NCBI GenBank assembly: GCA_910587175.1
Contig: CAJULH010000019.1
Coordinates: forward strand, 1 to 35,384
DNA length: 35,384 bases
Direction: 5' to 3'
From: Candidatus Gastranaerophilales bacterium
GTDB lineage: Bacteria > Cyanobacteriota > Vampirovibrionia > Gastranaerophilales > Gastranaerophilaceae
The stretch's first letter is position 1. The number at the start of each line of letters is the position of its first letter. Shown here piece by piece: positions 15,365 through 22,473 of this stretch. The position numbers and the translations under genes were made by a program. The notes under the pieces are model-generated. The model was not told the origin of the DNA, did no database searches, and worked only from the letters and a program-made list of their open reading frames with translations.

Positions 15365-16072
15365 TTATACCCTTTCTAAAAATTCTTCTTTTGTTTTGAT
15401 TCTGCCGCAGCTTTTATCTTCATCACAATATCCCAGTCTCTCGCATTTTGGTACAAGATAGTCAGATAGCCAAGGCTCAACCTTTACAACTTCTTCGCAC
15501 ATTGCTTTTACCATTTGTCTTATTTCAAGTTGTGCTCTTGTGCAAAGTCTTAAATTTGCAAGGTGGATTAATTCTCTCAGGTTTAAACTGGCTACAAGGG
15601 AGCTTGCAGTGGCATTTGGGAGGATGCTTCTTGCATCTTCTGCTGTTATTCCTGCATTTATAAACTCTTGATATAAATCCGCAGTCTGTTTTATAAAAGT
15701 TTCAAATTTTTCTTTTAATTCCGGGTTATTTTTAATTGAATTTGGGATAATGTAGTCAAATTCGCCCTTTTCTTTTACATACCTTTGGGATTTTTGGGAG
15801 AAGCTTATATGTCTGTGACGGACAAGCTGATGGGTGCAGGCGCGGGATACGTTTGATATTGCAAAAGATAACTGCACATGCTCAATCGTTGAAAAATGTC
15901 CTGATGAAATAACTCTTTTAATTAAATTTAGCATTTTTTCATTGTCAGGTGCTTCATCATAAATCTCAATCGGCAGTTTTGCACTATAGCAGGTTTTGCA
16001 GGCAGTATAAATAGTTTTTAATATGTTTTCCGGTTTAGATATTAAATTTACCTGTAATTTTTTTTCTGACAT
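15365..16072 (-). CDS. thyX: Flavin-dependent thymidylate synthase
   Basis: Makes dTMP from dUMP using methylene-tetrahydrofolate, FAD and NADPH, without a ThyA-type cysteine mechanism. The signature RHRHISFSQKSQRY (85-98) matches RHRxxSxxxxSxRY; S95 and the surrounding arginines bind dUMP/FAD. FSTIEHVQLSFAI near 60-72 and EIRQMVKAM are also typical. ATG 16072 is chosen because GGGGAG lies eight bases upstream; an in-frame upstream ATG at 16129 would overlap the rpmE terminator. Length is 235. Presence of ThyX suggests dTMP synthesis does not depend on a classical ThyA/DHFR cycle. Confidence 0.96.
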   Translation of the reverse strand: MSEKKLQVNLISKPENILKTIYTACKTCYSAKLPIEIYDEAPDNEKMLNLIKRVISSGHFSTIEHVQLSFAISNVSRACTHQLVRHRHISFSQKSQRYVKEKGEFDYIIPNSIKNNPELKEKFETFIKQTADLYQEFINAGITAEDARSILPNATASSLVASLNLRELIHLANLRLCTRAQLEIRQMVKAMCEEVVKVEPWLSDYLVPKCERLGYCDEDKSCGRIKTKEEFLERV

Positions 16073-16117
16073 CTTTATACTCCCCGCTTGTAAAATTATT
16101 GCATTAAAATTGCAAAA

Positions 16118-16149
16118 ATGCGGATACAAGCAAATTTTTGTATCCGCAT
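16118..16149 (-). terminator. Terminator after rpmE
   Basis: Perfect 12-bp stem ATGCGGATACAA / TTGTATCCGCAT (16118-16129, 16138-16149). On the minus strand it is followed by TTTTTGC. It separates rpmE from thyX, though read-through could still supply thyX-prfA. Confidence 0.85.
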
Positions 16150-16165
16150 ATAATTGTTTCCAAAC

Positions 16166-16369
16166 TTATTTTTTTGTTTCGTAACGTTTTTTGAATCTTT
16201 CAACTCTTCCTTCAGAGTCAAGAATCTTTTGGTTTCCTGTGTAAAACGGATGGCAGGCGTTGCAAATTTCAACTGTAATGTTTTCTTCAACAGAACCTGT
16301 TTCTATTTCATTTCCGCAAACACATTTGATTGTTGTCTTTTTGTATTCAGGATGTGTATTTTCTTTCAT
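16166..16369 (-). CDS. rpmE: 50S ribosomal protein L31, zinc-binding type
   Basis: A 67-residue L31 that joins the 50S central protuberance. It begins MKENTHPEYKKTTIKCVCGN and carries the four zinc ligands C16, C18, C36 and C39 (CVC...CNAC), so it is the zinc-containing C+ form rather than the zinc-free paralogue. HPFYTGNQKILDSEGRVERF (40-59) is the family hallmark. GAGG lies eight bases before the ATG. It has its own promoter and terminator. Confidence 0.97.
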   Translation of the reverse strand: MKENTHPEYKKTTIKCVCGNEIETGSVEENITVEICNACHPFYTGNQKILDSEGRVERFKKRYETKK

Positions 16370-16402
16370 TTTATTACCTCTTTGGATAGTCTCTGTTATA
16401 TC

Positions 16403-16430
16403 ATTATATTGCCTGAAAAATTAATTTCAA
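16403..16430 (-). promoter_or_regulatory. Promoter of rpmE
   Basis: On the minus strand, TTGAAA (16430-16425), a 16-base spacer and a consensus TATAAT (16408-16403), ending about 34 bases before the rpmE start codon. Confidence 0.75.
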
Positions 16431-16519
16431 TAGGGGGTAAAATCAGATGCTGCAAATTATTATCAACTTTTAATATATTTTTGTTGTTAAAAAGCCAAAT
16501 TGAACTACCTATTTTTACC

Positions 16520-16548
16520 TTGACATTACCCTTTGTCTTTAATAACAT
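16520..16548 (+). promoter_or_regulatory. Promoter of tRNA-Cys
   Basis: Consensus TTGACA (16520-16525), a 17-base spacer and TAACAT (16543-16548). The tRNA begins 22 bases after the -10 box. Confidence 0.7.
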
Positions 16549-16570
16549 TTATAAAGATGGAAATCTTTAT

Positions 16571-16641
16571 GGCGGCATGGCCAAGTGGTAAGGCAGAAGC
16601 CTGCAAAGCTTTTACCCCCAGTTCGAATCTGGGTGCCGCCT
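16571..16641 (+). tRNA. tRNA-Cys (anticodon GCA)
   Basis: A complete cloverleaf of 71 bases. The acceptor stem is GGCGGCA/TGCCGCC, the D arm GGCC..GGTAAGGC, the anticodon arm GAAGC-CTGCAAA-GCTTT with anticodon GCA, and the T arm has TTCGAAT in its loop. The unpaired discriminator base is T, the identity base of tRNA-Cys. CCA is not encoded and must be added. A T-rich stretch follows directly and may act as terminator. Confidence 0.96.
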
Positions 16642-16698
16642 TTTAAATTTTAAAGATTGCTTCTAAAATCTGATTCGCAAAATAAATCCAAAGAAATT

Positions 16699-18144
16699 TT
16701 AAGCTGCAATAGTGCCTATATCACCGTATACGGCATTTGTAATTCTGTCGTAATCTGCTTCAACGATTTTTGCAGCATATCCTGCATGGTGAATTTTTGG
16801 AATTAGATAATCCGCAGGGTATTCAATTAGTTCATCCAGTCCGTCATCAGTATCGTTGCAGATAAATGTTATCTTGCCGTTTTTATCCTGTTTGTAATCT
16901 ACGATTGTAATTTCATGACCGTTTATAATTTTGTTTGGTGCATTGTCAGGTGTATTTACATAATCCGGCAGCATGGTATCACCGGAGGTTTCATTTGTTA
17001 AAACATAACCTACAATTACATCGTCATCCATATTTAGTGTATCTATAATGTGTTTTTGAATGGTTGCAAAATCGCAGCCCCAGCCTACCAAATTTTGATT
17101 AGCATCAACTTTCTGATAAACCATTGAAAGTCTTTCTTCGTTTTCAATTATGGTCTCAAGGAAAATCTTTTCAAATTCGCCAAGACCTTCCGGATTTGAG
17201 TTAAATTTACCTTCTCTTTTGTCGATTAAAGAGTTATAAGTCTGCTCAGAGCCTGAGTGCATCAATGTTGACTGCATAAAGACATCTAAAATATTTCTTT
17301 CACCCTTGTCCCAATGTTTATTTTGAATCTGGGCTCTTGTTCTTGCGTTTTTATCAGGAGTGAGGGTAAAATCAAAATTTTTGGAACCAAAGTCTATTTT
17401 TTCAGGCTTTATTTCAAACATATTTTTTAAAATGTTGTATGCTTCAAGATAACTTGGGTTGAAAGCACTTGCATTTATAGTAAAAGAAATAGATTCCTTG
17501 GGAGAAGTTATCTCTTGTGCCCATCTTGCAAATTCAGCCGGATGTCTTCTTGCAAGGTGCGATTCAAAGCTTGCGGAAACACAAGTACCGGAACTTGTTA
17601 CATCTAAAAGTGAAGGATTCTGTCTAATTCTTGGGTCAAGTTCCGGGTCTTGCAGGATTTTAGCTTTTTCTTCAGCCGGAATATCTCCAAAAACCTGCGT
17701 TATTGTCTCAGGTTTATATAGTGCATCGATTGTCTGTCCTAATATTTTCGCATTGTCAAGATTTAGGGTTCTTTGTTCCTGAGCTATTTTATAAAGGTTT
17801 TCAAGTGTTGTTGAACCATCATTAGATTTATTTTTCAAAAGTGTGCCGTTTTTTAAAAGCGCATCAAGTTTTTTTAATCTTGAAACATTGTCCAAAGGGC
17901 TTAATTGTTCTGCGTCTGAAGTGCTTAATACTTTTGTCAGGGCATTGTACATTTCAATGTCCTTTTGGGTTGTAAGCTTTGTATTTATCCCTATTTCATT
18001 TTTTGAAAATGGCGACTGGAAGTTTATTATTTTTCCGCCAAAGCTTGGCGCAGTTGAAAATGCAGATTCGTTATTTTTGTTCTGAATCGCATTATTTAAA
18101 CCTATTTTATTTGCAGTTTGTTGATATCTTAAAGTTTCAATCAT
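16699..18144 (-). CDS. Unknown protein with cysteine-peptidase-like Cys/His/Asn arrangement
   Basis: A 481-residue protein with no family I recognise with certainty. From ATG 18144, residues 1-70 are polar and disordered-looking and contain PSFGGKIINF. A helical region follows. Then comes SSGTCVSASFESHLARRHP with C188 at a helix start, as in papain-like or transglutaminase-like active sites. Far downstream NGHEITIVDYKQDKNGKITF (H410) and CNDTDDG (N430/D431) give the His and Asn/Asp in the expected order and strand context. So a papain-fold hydrolase is plausible but unproved. There is no clear signal peptide. GGAAAA precedes the ATG; a TTG at 18156 would add four residues. Monocistronic, divergent from the TOPRIM gene. 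Confidence 0.65.
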   Translation of the reverse strand: MIETLRYQQTANKIGLNNAIQNKNNESAFSTAPSFGGKIINFQSPFSKNEIGINTKLTTQKDIEMYNALTKVLSTSDAEQLSPLDNVSRLKKLDALLKNGTLLKNKSNDGSTTLENLYKIAQEQRTLNLDNAKILGQTIDALYKPETITQVFGDIPAEEKAKILQDPELDPRIRQNPSLLDVTSSGTCVSASFESHLARRHPAEFARWAQEITSPKESISFTINASAFNPSYLEAYNILKNMFEIKPEKIDFGSKNFDFTLTPDKNARTRAQIQNKHWDKGERNILDVFMQSTLMHSGSEQTYNSLIDKREGKFNSNPEGLGEFEKIFLETIIENEERLSMVYQKVDANQNLVGWGCDFATIQKHIIDTLNMDDDVIVGYVLTNETSGDTMLPDYVNTPDNAPNKIINGHEITIVDYKQDKNGKITFICNDTDDGLDELIEYPADYLIPKIHHAGYAAKIVEADYDRITNAVYGDIGTIAA

Positions 18145-18276
18145 GATTTTTTCCAACTACTATAATATTAAAACCCAAAAGTTTCAAAAAATTGCCTCTC
18201 TTTATTATTTTGTAATCATTGTGCGTGAGCAAAAATTTGATTTTTTTGAAGATTTTTTGTAAAGTTTACTTTGGCT

Positions 18277-19281
18277 ATGAAGTATAAAAAGATTCCAAAA
18301 AGCTATATTAAAATCTGTCTTGACAGGCTCACAAGGTTTAAACCGGTCTATGAAAAGTATAACAGGGTTTTTGCCGATATTTTAAACAAATTCCTGATTT
18401 CATCAGACACTGCCATAGGTGAGTTTTTAAAATCGCCTGAAAATATGTGTAATGCAGTATGTGAAATCTTTAACAGCTCTGTTCCTTTTGAATATGATTC
18501 TTTTATTTCCGATATTTTGTTGAAGGAAGAGAAAACAGCATTTGCACTGGATGATACTGAAATGAAATTTTTAAATTCAGGTTTAAATCTGACTGGTGCA
18601 ATAAAGTATATTTCCGATGATGCTAATTTGCCAAAAAATTTAAAATATTTGAAGCTTTTACTTGAAAATAAAGAAAATACTTTTGAGTTTTTAAGAAAAA
18701 AACATTCTCTTTTATATCCTGTTACAAAAATTGTTTTAACAGAAGGCGCTACAGAAGAAATTTTGTTGTCGGAATTTGCGCAAAAACTCGGATATGATTT
18801 TAATAAAGAGGGTATTTTAATTATTGGTGCCGGCGGTAAAAATCAGGTGGCAAGAAAATATTATAAAATGGCAGATGAGGTAAAGCTTCCAATTTTTATT
18901 TTGCTTGATTATGATGCAGATGAGACAAAGGAGCTTATTTTGCCAAAGTTAAAAACAAAAGATGAAATTTATGTTATTAAAACCGGCGAATTTGAAGATA
19001 TTTTACCTTTGGAATTAATTATACAATCCATAAATGCCAATTTTTCAAACAACCTGCATTGTTCGGTTCGCGATTTTGATTCAAATCTTAAAATGACAAA
19101 AAATCTTCATAACTTATTTAAAAACAAAGGTTTTGGAGAGTATAAAAAAGCCGAATTTGCAAAAATGGTGAAAAATTTTATGGAAAACTCTTCTGAAAAT
19201 ATTTTTAAAAGCGAAATAAAAATAACTTCAGAGATTTTTGAAATTATTGAAAGAATAAAAAATATGCGAATTGCCAGCTAA
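18277..19281 (+). CDS. Stand-alone TOPRIM-domain protein, OLD-nuclease type
   Basis: The C-terminal half is a TOPRIM domain like that of OLD-family nucleases. From ATG 18277, VLTEGATEEILLSEFAQKLG carries the catalytic glutamate (E156), GILIIGAGGKNQVARKYYK follows, and LLDYDAD provides D211, D213 and D215 for metal binding. The first ~150 residues are helical without the ABC-type ATPase (no Walker A or Walker B), so unlike full OLD proteins it cannot couple to ATP. Roles could be DNA/RNA cleavage in repair, RNA maturation or defence; the sequence does not decide. A TTG at 18271 is an alternative start. Its end overlaps the convergent ribbon-helix-helix gene by four bases. Confidence 0.75.
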   Translation: MKYKKIPKSYIKICLDRLTRFKPVYEKYNRVFADILNKFLISSDTAIGEFLKSPENMCNAVCEIFNSSVPFEYDSFISDILLKEEKTAFALDDTEMKFLNSGLNLTGAIKYISDDANLPKNLKYLKLLLENKENTFEFLRKKHSLLYPVTKIVLTEGATEEILLSEFAQKLGYDFNKEGILIIGAGGKNQVARKYYKMADEVKLPIFILLDYDADETKELILPKLKTKDEIYVIKTGEFEDILPLELIIQSINANFSNNLHCSVRDFDSNLKMTKNLHNLFKNKGFGEYKKAEFAKMVKNFMENSSENIFKSEIKITSEIFEIIERIKNMRIAS

Positions 19282-19466
19282 TCCAAAAGGCTTTCTAATA
19301 TTTTTGCATTGTCTGAAGCCTGCTGTGGTTTTACTGCATTGCTTCTTTTGATATAAGTTCTAAGAGCCTCTCTTACAAGCTCGCTCCTTGTTCTTTGTTC
19401 AATATTTGCAAGCTTGTCAATTGATTCTAAAAATTTATCAGGCATAGATACAAGTATTCGTGCCAT
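19278..19466 (-). CDS. Ribbon-helix-helix (CopG/ParD-like) transcriptional regulator
   Basis: A 62-residue protein with a canonical ribbon-helix-helix fold. The beta strand is RILVSMPD (3-10), helix 1 FLESIDKLANIEQ, the turn TRSE, and helix 2 LVREALRTYIKR. A flexible C-terminal tail runs KPQQASDNAKILESLLD. Such proteins bind DNA as dimers and are often antitoxins, but no RelE/ParE/PIN toxin is adjacent: upstream is divergent hydF and downstream is the convergent TOPRIM gene. AAGGAAGAG lies six bases before the ATG. The palindrome at 19493-19521, 27 bases upstream, is a likely own operator. Confidence 0.85.
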   Translation of the reverse strand: MARILVSMPDKFLESIDKLANIEQRTRSELVREALRTYIKRSNAVKPQQASDNAKILESLLD

Positions 19467-19492
19467 TTTAGCTCTTCCTTATTTTTTCCTGA

Positions 19493-19521
19493 TTTACTAT
19501 ATATTTACATTATACAGTAAA
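19493..19521. promoter_or_regulatory. Candidate operator palindrome between the RHH gene and hydF
   Basis: Arms TTTACTATATA (19493-19503) and TATACAGTAAA (19511-19521) are inverted copies matching at 10 of 11 positions, with a 7-base centre. The site covers the -35 box and spacer of the hydF promoter and a minus-strand TATAAT (19514-19509). One protein bound here could block both divergent genes. The adjacent ribbon-helix-helix gene is the obvious candidate. Its function is inference. Confidence 0.55.
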
Positions 19522-19531
19522 GTTCTATAAT
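19504..19531 (+). promoter_or_regulatory. Promoter of hydF
   Basis: TTTACA (19504-19509), a 16-base spacer and consensus TATAAT (19526-19531). The predicted start point is near 19540, about 33 bases before the chosen start codon. Confidence 0.6.
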
Positions 19532-19572
19532 TAACATATCCTTATTGTAACATTTTATTTATGGAGGATAAT

Positions 19573-20772
19573 TTGCAAACAACCAGGGGGAACAGACTGC
19601 ACATAGGTTTTTTTGGCAAAAGAAATGCCGGTAAATCTTCTGTTGTAAATAAAATTATAGGACAGGAATTATCTATTGTTTCGGATACGTTGGGAACGAC
19701 AACTGATGTAAATCAAAAGTCTATGGAGCTCTTGCCTTTGGGTCCTGTTGTCCTGATGGATACGGCAGGGATTGACGATATTGGCGACCTTGGAAAAATG
19801 AGGGTTGAAAAAACCCGTGCTGCCTTGACCCGCACTGATGTAGCTGTGATAGTATTTGATAATAATCCTGTTTTAGATATAGAGCTTAATTTTTTAAATA
19901 CTATAAAAGAAAAGGGTATTCCGATTCTTGCCATTTTAAACAAAACGGATATCGCTAATTTGCCCGAAAGTGAAGTTGAAAAAATTAAAGAGCTTTCGGA
20001 TAATATTTTAAAAATTTCAGCTAAATGTGACAAAGATTTTGTTTCAAAGTTTAAAGAAGCGCTCATAAAAATTCTTCCTGAAGACTTTATTCAAGAGATT
20101 CCGATTTTGTCTGATATTGTCAAACCTTTGGAAACTGCTATATTGGTTGTCCCTATTGACAAAGAAGCACCAAAGGGCAGGCTGATATTGCCCCAGGTAA
20201 ATGTTTTAAGAGATTTATTGGATATTGGAGCCGTTTCTGTTGTCTGTCGCGAAAACGAGCTGGAAGAGACACTTAATAGGCTTGTATCGCTGCCAAAAAT
20301 AGTTGTAACAGATTCGCAGGCATTTAAAAAAGTGGCAGCAATTGTGCCTGAAAATGTTTTTTTAACTTCTTTTTCCATAATTTTTGCAAGGCTTAAGGGT
20401 GACTTAAAAACATTTATTAATGGCGCTAAAAAGCTTGAAAATCTTTCTGACGGGGACATAATTTTAATTCTTGAAAGCTGTTCGCATCATTCTGTTGAGG
20501 ATGATATTGGAAAGATAAAAATACCAAGACTTGTAAGAAATTATTCGGGCAAGGAAATTATATTTGAGCATTTTTCAGGGCATGATTTTCCAAAAGACAT
20601 CAGTAAATATTCTCTTATTATTCATTGTGGCGCCTGTATGACAAACCGGCGTGAGATTTTAAACAGAATAAATATTTCAATTAAAAATAACATTCCAATT
20701 ACAAACTATGGCATTGCTATTGCAAAATGCCTTGGTATATTAGAGAGGGCAATCAAGCCTTTTGTACTTTAA
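19573..20772 (+). CDS. hydF: [FeFe]-hydrogenase maturation GTPase HydF
   Basis: HydF is the scaffold on which the diiron subcluster is built with HydE and HydG and then handed to the hydrogenase HydA. Numbered from ATG 19561, it has an N-terminal GTPase domain with P-loop GKRNAGKSS (19-27), DTAG (67-70) and NKTD (127-130). A dimerisation domain follows. The C-terminal cluster-binding domain has CSHH (C307, H309) and HCGAC (C356, C359). TTG 19573 is chosen because GGAGG (19563-19567) lies five bases before it and the resulting MQTTRGNRLHIGFFGKRN is the family-typical start; ATG 19561 has no ribosome-binding site. HydE, HydG and HydA are not in the window, so the maturation genes are scattered here. 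Confidence 0.95.
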   Translation: MQTTRGNRLHIGFFGKRNAGKSSVVNKIIGQELSIVSDTLGTTTDVNQKSMELLPLGPVVLMDTAGIDDIGDLGKMRVEKTRAALTRTDVAVIVFDNNPVLDIELNFLNTIKEKGIPILAILNKTDIANLPESEVEKIKELSDNILKISAKCDKDFVSKFKEALIKILPEDFIQEIPILSDIVKPLETAILVVPIDKEAPKGRLILPQVNVLRDLLDIGAVSVVCRENELEETLNRLVSLPKIVVTDSQAFKKVAAIVPENVFLTSFSIIFARLKGDLKTFINGAKKLENLSDGDIILILESCSHHSVEDDIGKIKIPRLVRNYSGKEIIFEHFSGHDFPKDISKYSLIIHCGACMTNRREILNRINISIKNNIPITNYGIAIAKCLGILERAIKPFVL

Positions 20773-20787
20773 GTAAAATTCTAATTA

Positions 20788-20820
20788 AAAAACCTCTCTT
20801 GATATACCGGAGAGGTTTTT
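20788..20820. terminator. Bidirectional terminator between hydF and the GH13 gene
   Basis: Stem AAAAACCTCTC / GAGAGGTTTTT (20788-20798, 20810-20820) with an 11-base loop. It can serve both convergent genes. Confidence 0.88.
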
Positions 20821-20825
20821 AAAAT

Positions 20826-22379
20826 TTATTTTATTTGAACCTTGCTTACCATAAATACCTGTATCTCGTATGGTTTCAGAGTGACTGCAAGTTTCCCTTT
20901 TTTTGTTGTCGGAGGTTCCAGCATAACCACAGGAGAAACAAAACTATTTGCCTTTAATTTTGGTATTATAACATTTGTTGCAATTTCGTTTTTCGTATCA
21001 AGGTTGCCTATTACAATAACAGCATCGCTTTCATTTGTTCTTGCATAGGCAAAAACATTGGGATTTGTAGTTTTTAGCGGGACGTATTTGCCTTCTATAA
21101 CCAGATTTTTTGCCCAATATTTAAATTTAATCGCGGTTATATATCTGTCTTCAAGTCTCATATTGCCGCCGAAAGGTCTTCTTGCAGCGTTAAAGATATC
21201 CATTTTGCCCCTGTGGACAAAATATTGGTCGTCATCAGTAAATGTTCTTGCGGCTTTTTGGTTTTCGTACTTATAAGTGTACGTGTCTCCTGTTGTGTAA
21301 CCATCCAGAAAATAACTGTTTAGGGGAAGAGTTACGTTCAGCCATAAAATCATATTCCAGTAGTCTTCTCCACCGGTAAGCATTGGGCTGAGTTGGTCAT
21401 GTGTTGCAAAAGATGCAATTGTTGTTTTCTTTCCTTCAAATTTTTTAATCAGTTCTCTGTCTATATCAACTGTTTTATAAAAATCCTTAGCTTTTGTCAC
21501 ATTATTTTTAAAGTTTGCCCAGTCCCCGTAATATCCATCAAAACCAGCTCTTAGAAGGTCTTCAACACTTGTATATGTTATGTATTCCTTTACAGGGTTA
21601 CTCCATGCGGTAGATGCTTCTGCGAGAAACATAAACTGTGGGTCGGATTTTCTAACGTAATCAATAAATTCTTTCCAAAACTCATACGGTTTTATGGCGG
21701 CAACATCAGCTCTTATGCCATCAGCACCAAGAGCTAGAGCCATATCGGCAAATTTTTTATAATTATCCATTAAATCTCTGTTTAATTTGCCATCATCATT
21801 GTAAACCTTGAAAAGACGAACGTCTGTCCAGTCTGCGGGTATAACAGCATTACCTCTTTTGTCTTTTATAAACAATTCCGGCTTTTCAAGAGACATGTCA
21901 TATGAACCGCAGCTTGGCATATCAAGAATTACTCTCAAGTTTTTCTTGTGCGCTTCCTGGATAAAACTTTTTGCCTCAGCAAAGACAGATTTTGGGTCAT
22001 TTTTATCATCCAGCTGGGGATTTAATTCATTAAAGCTGTCCATTGCATACAAAGAGCCCGATGTGCCTAAAGCCTTTAACTTTCCTACTTTTGTTACAGG
22101 CAAAAGATAAATCGTATTGGCGCCGCTTAGTACAATATCTTCCAGCCTGTCTTTAGCATTTAAAAACGTACCCGGAGTGTCCCCAAGCCAAGGCTCTATG
22201 ATATCATTGCCATTTTTATCTACCGCACCAAATGAACGTATATTTATGGTGTAGATAATTGATTTGTTGCTTGTAAACAATGTTCTTAAATCGTTTATCC
22301 AGGGATAAGCGTGTGCAGAACCGGCACTTAAAAACAGTGCCAAAAATAAACCCGTAATAATATTAATCTTTTTTCTCAT
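20826..22379 (-). CDS. Exported alpha-amylase-family (GH13) glycosidase or glucanotransferase
   Basis: A 517-residue GH13 protein with a signal peptide (MRKKINIITGLFLALFLSAG, predicted cut after AHA-24), so it acts in the periplasm or outside. The TIM barrel holds the catalytic set: nucleophile D225 in DGIRADVAAIKP, acid/base E254 in FLAEAS, and transition-state stabiliser D328 in FATHDQL. Conserved region I is unusual: LDMPSCGSYD (152-161) replaces the common DxVxNH. That departure leaves substrate and reaction type (hydrolysis versus transfer of alpha-glucans) open. A C-terminal beta domain ends the protein. It is monocistronic, with AAGG very close to the ATG. Confidence 0.88.
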   Translation of the reverse strand: MRKKINIITGLFLALFLSAGSAHAYPWINDLRTLFTSNKSIIYTINIRSFGAVDKNGNDIIEPWLGDTPGTFLNAKDRLEDIVLSGANTIYLLPVTKVGKLKALGTSGSLYAMDSFNELNPQLDDKNDPKSVFAEAKSFIQEAHKKNLRVILDMPSCGSYDMSLEKPELFIKDKRGNAVIPADWTDVRLFKVYNDDGKLNRDLMDNYKKFADMALALGADGIRADVAAIKPYEFWKEFIDYVRKSDPQFMFLAEASTAWSNPVKEYITYTSVEDLLRAGFDGYYGDWANFKNNVTKAKDFYKTVDIDRELIKKFEGKKTTIASFATHDQLSPMLTGGEDYWNMILWLNVTLPLNSYFLDGYTTGDTYTYKYENQKAARTFTDDDQYFVHRGKMDIFNAARRPFGGNMRLEDRYITAIKFKYWAKNLVIEGKYVPLKTTNPNVFAYARTNESDAVIVIGNLDTKNEIATNVIIPKLKANSFVSPVVMLEPPTTKKGKLAVTLKPYEIQVFMVSKVQIK

Positions 22380-22473
22380 GCCTTATAGTATAATACAAAA
22401 TATTATCCTGGTCTAAAACTTTATTGTATAATAATGTAAAGTTCTTCATTAAGAAGAGGGGTTTTATTAAAAT

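Noticed and set aside
16154..16591. 145-codon plus-strand frame across rpmE and its promoter
   Set aside because: It overlaps L31, the rpmE promoter and the start of tRNA-Cys; composition Phe/Cys-rich, not a real gene.
18277..19281. Gabija or retron defence system
   Set aside because: The ATPase half of the nuclease and any helicase or reverse transcriptase neighbour are missing, so a defence-system call is not supported.
19278..19466. RHH protein as antitoxin of a toxin-antitoxin pair
   Set aside because: No small toxin-like gene is adjacent in either direction; the convergent TOPRIM gene is too large and overlaps only tail to tail.
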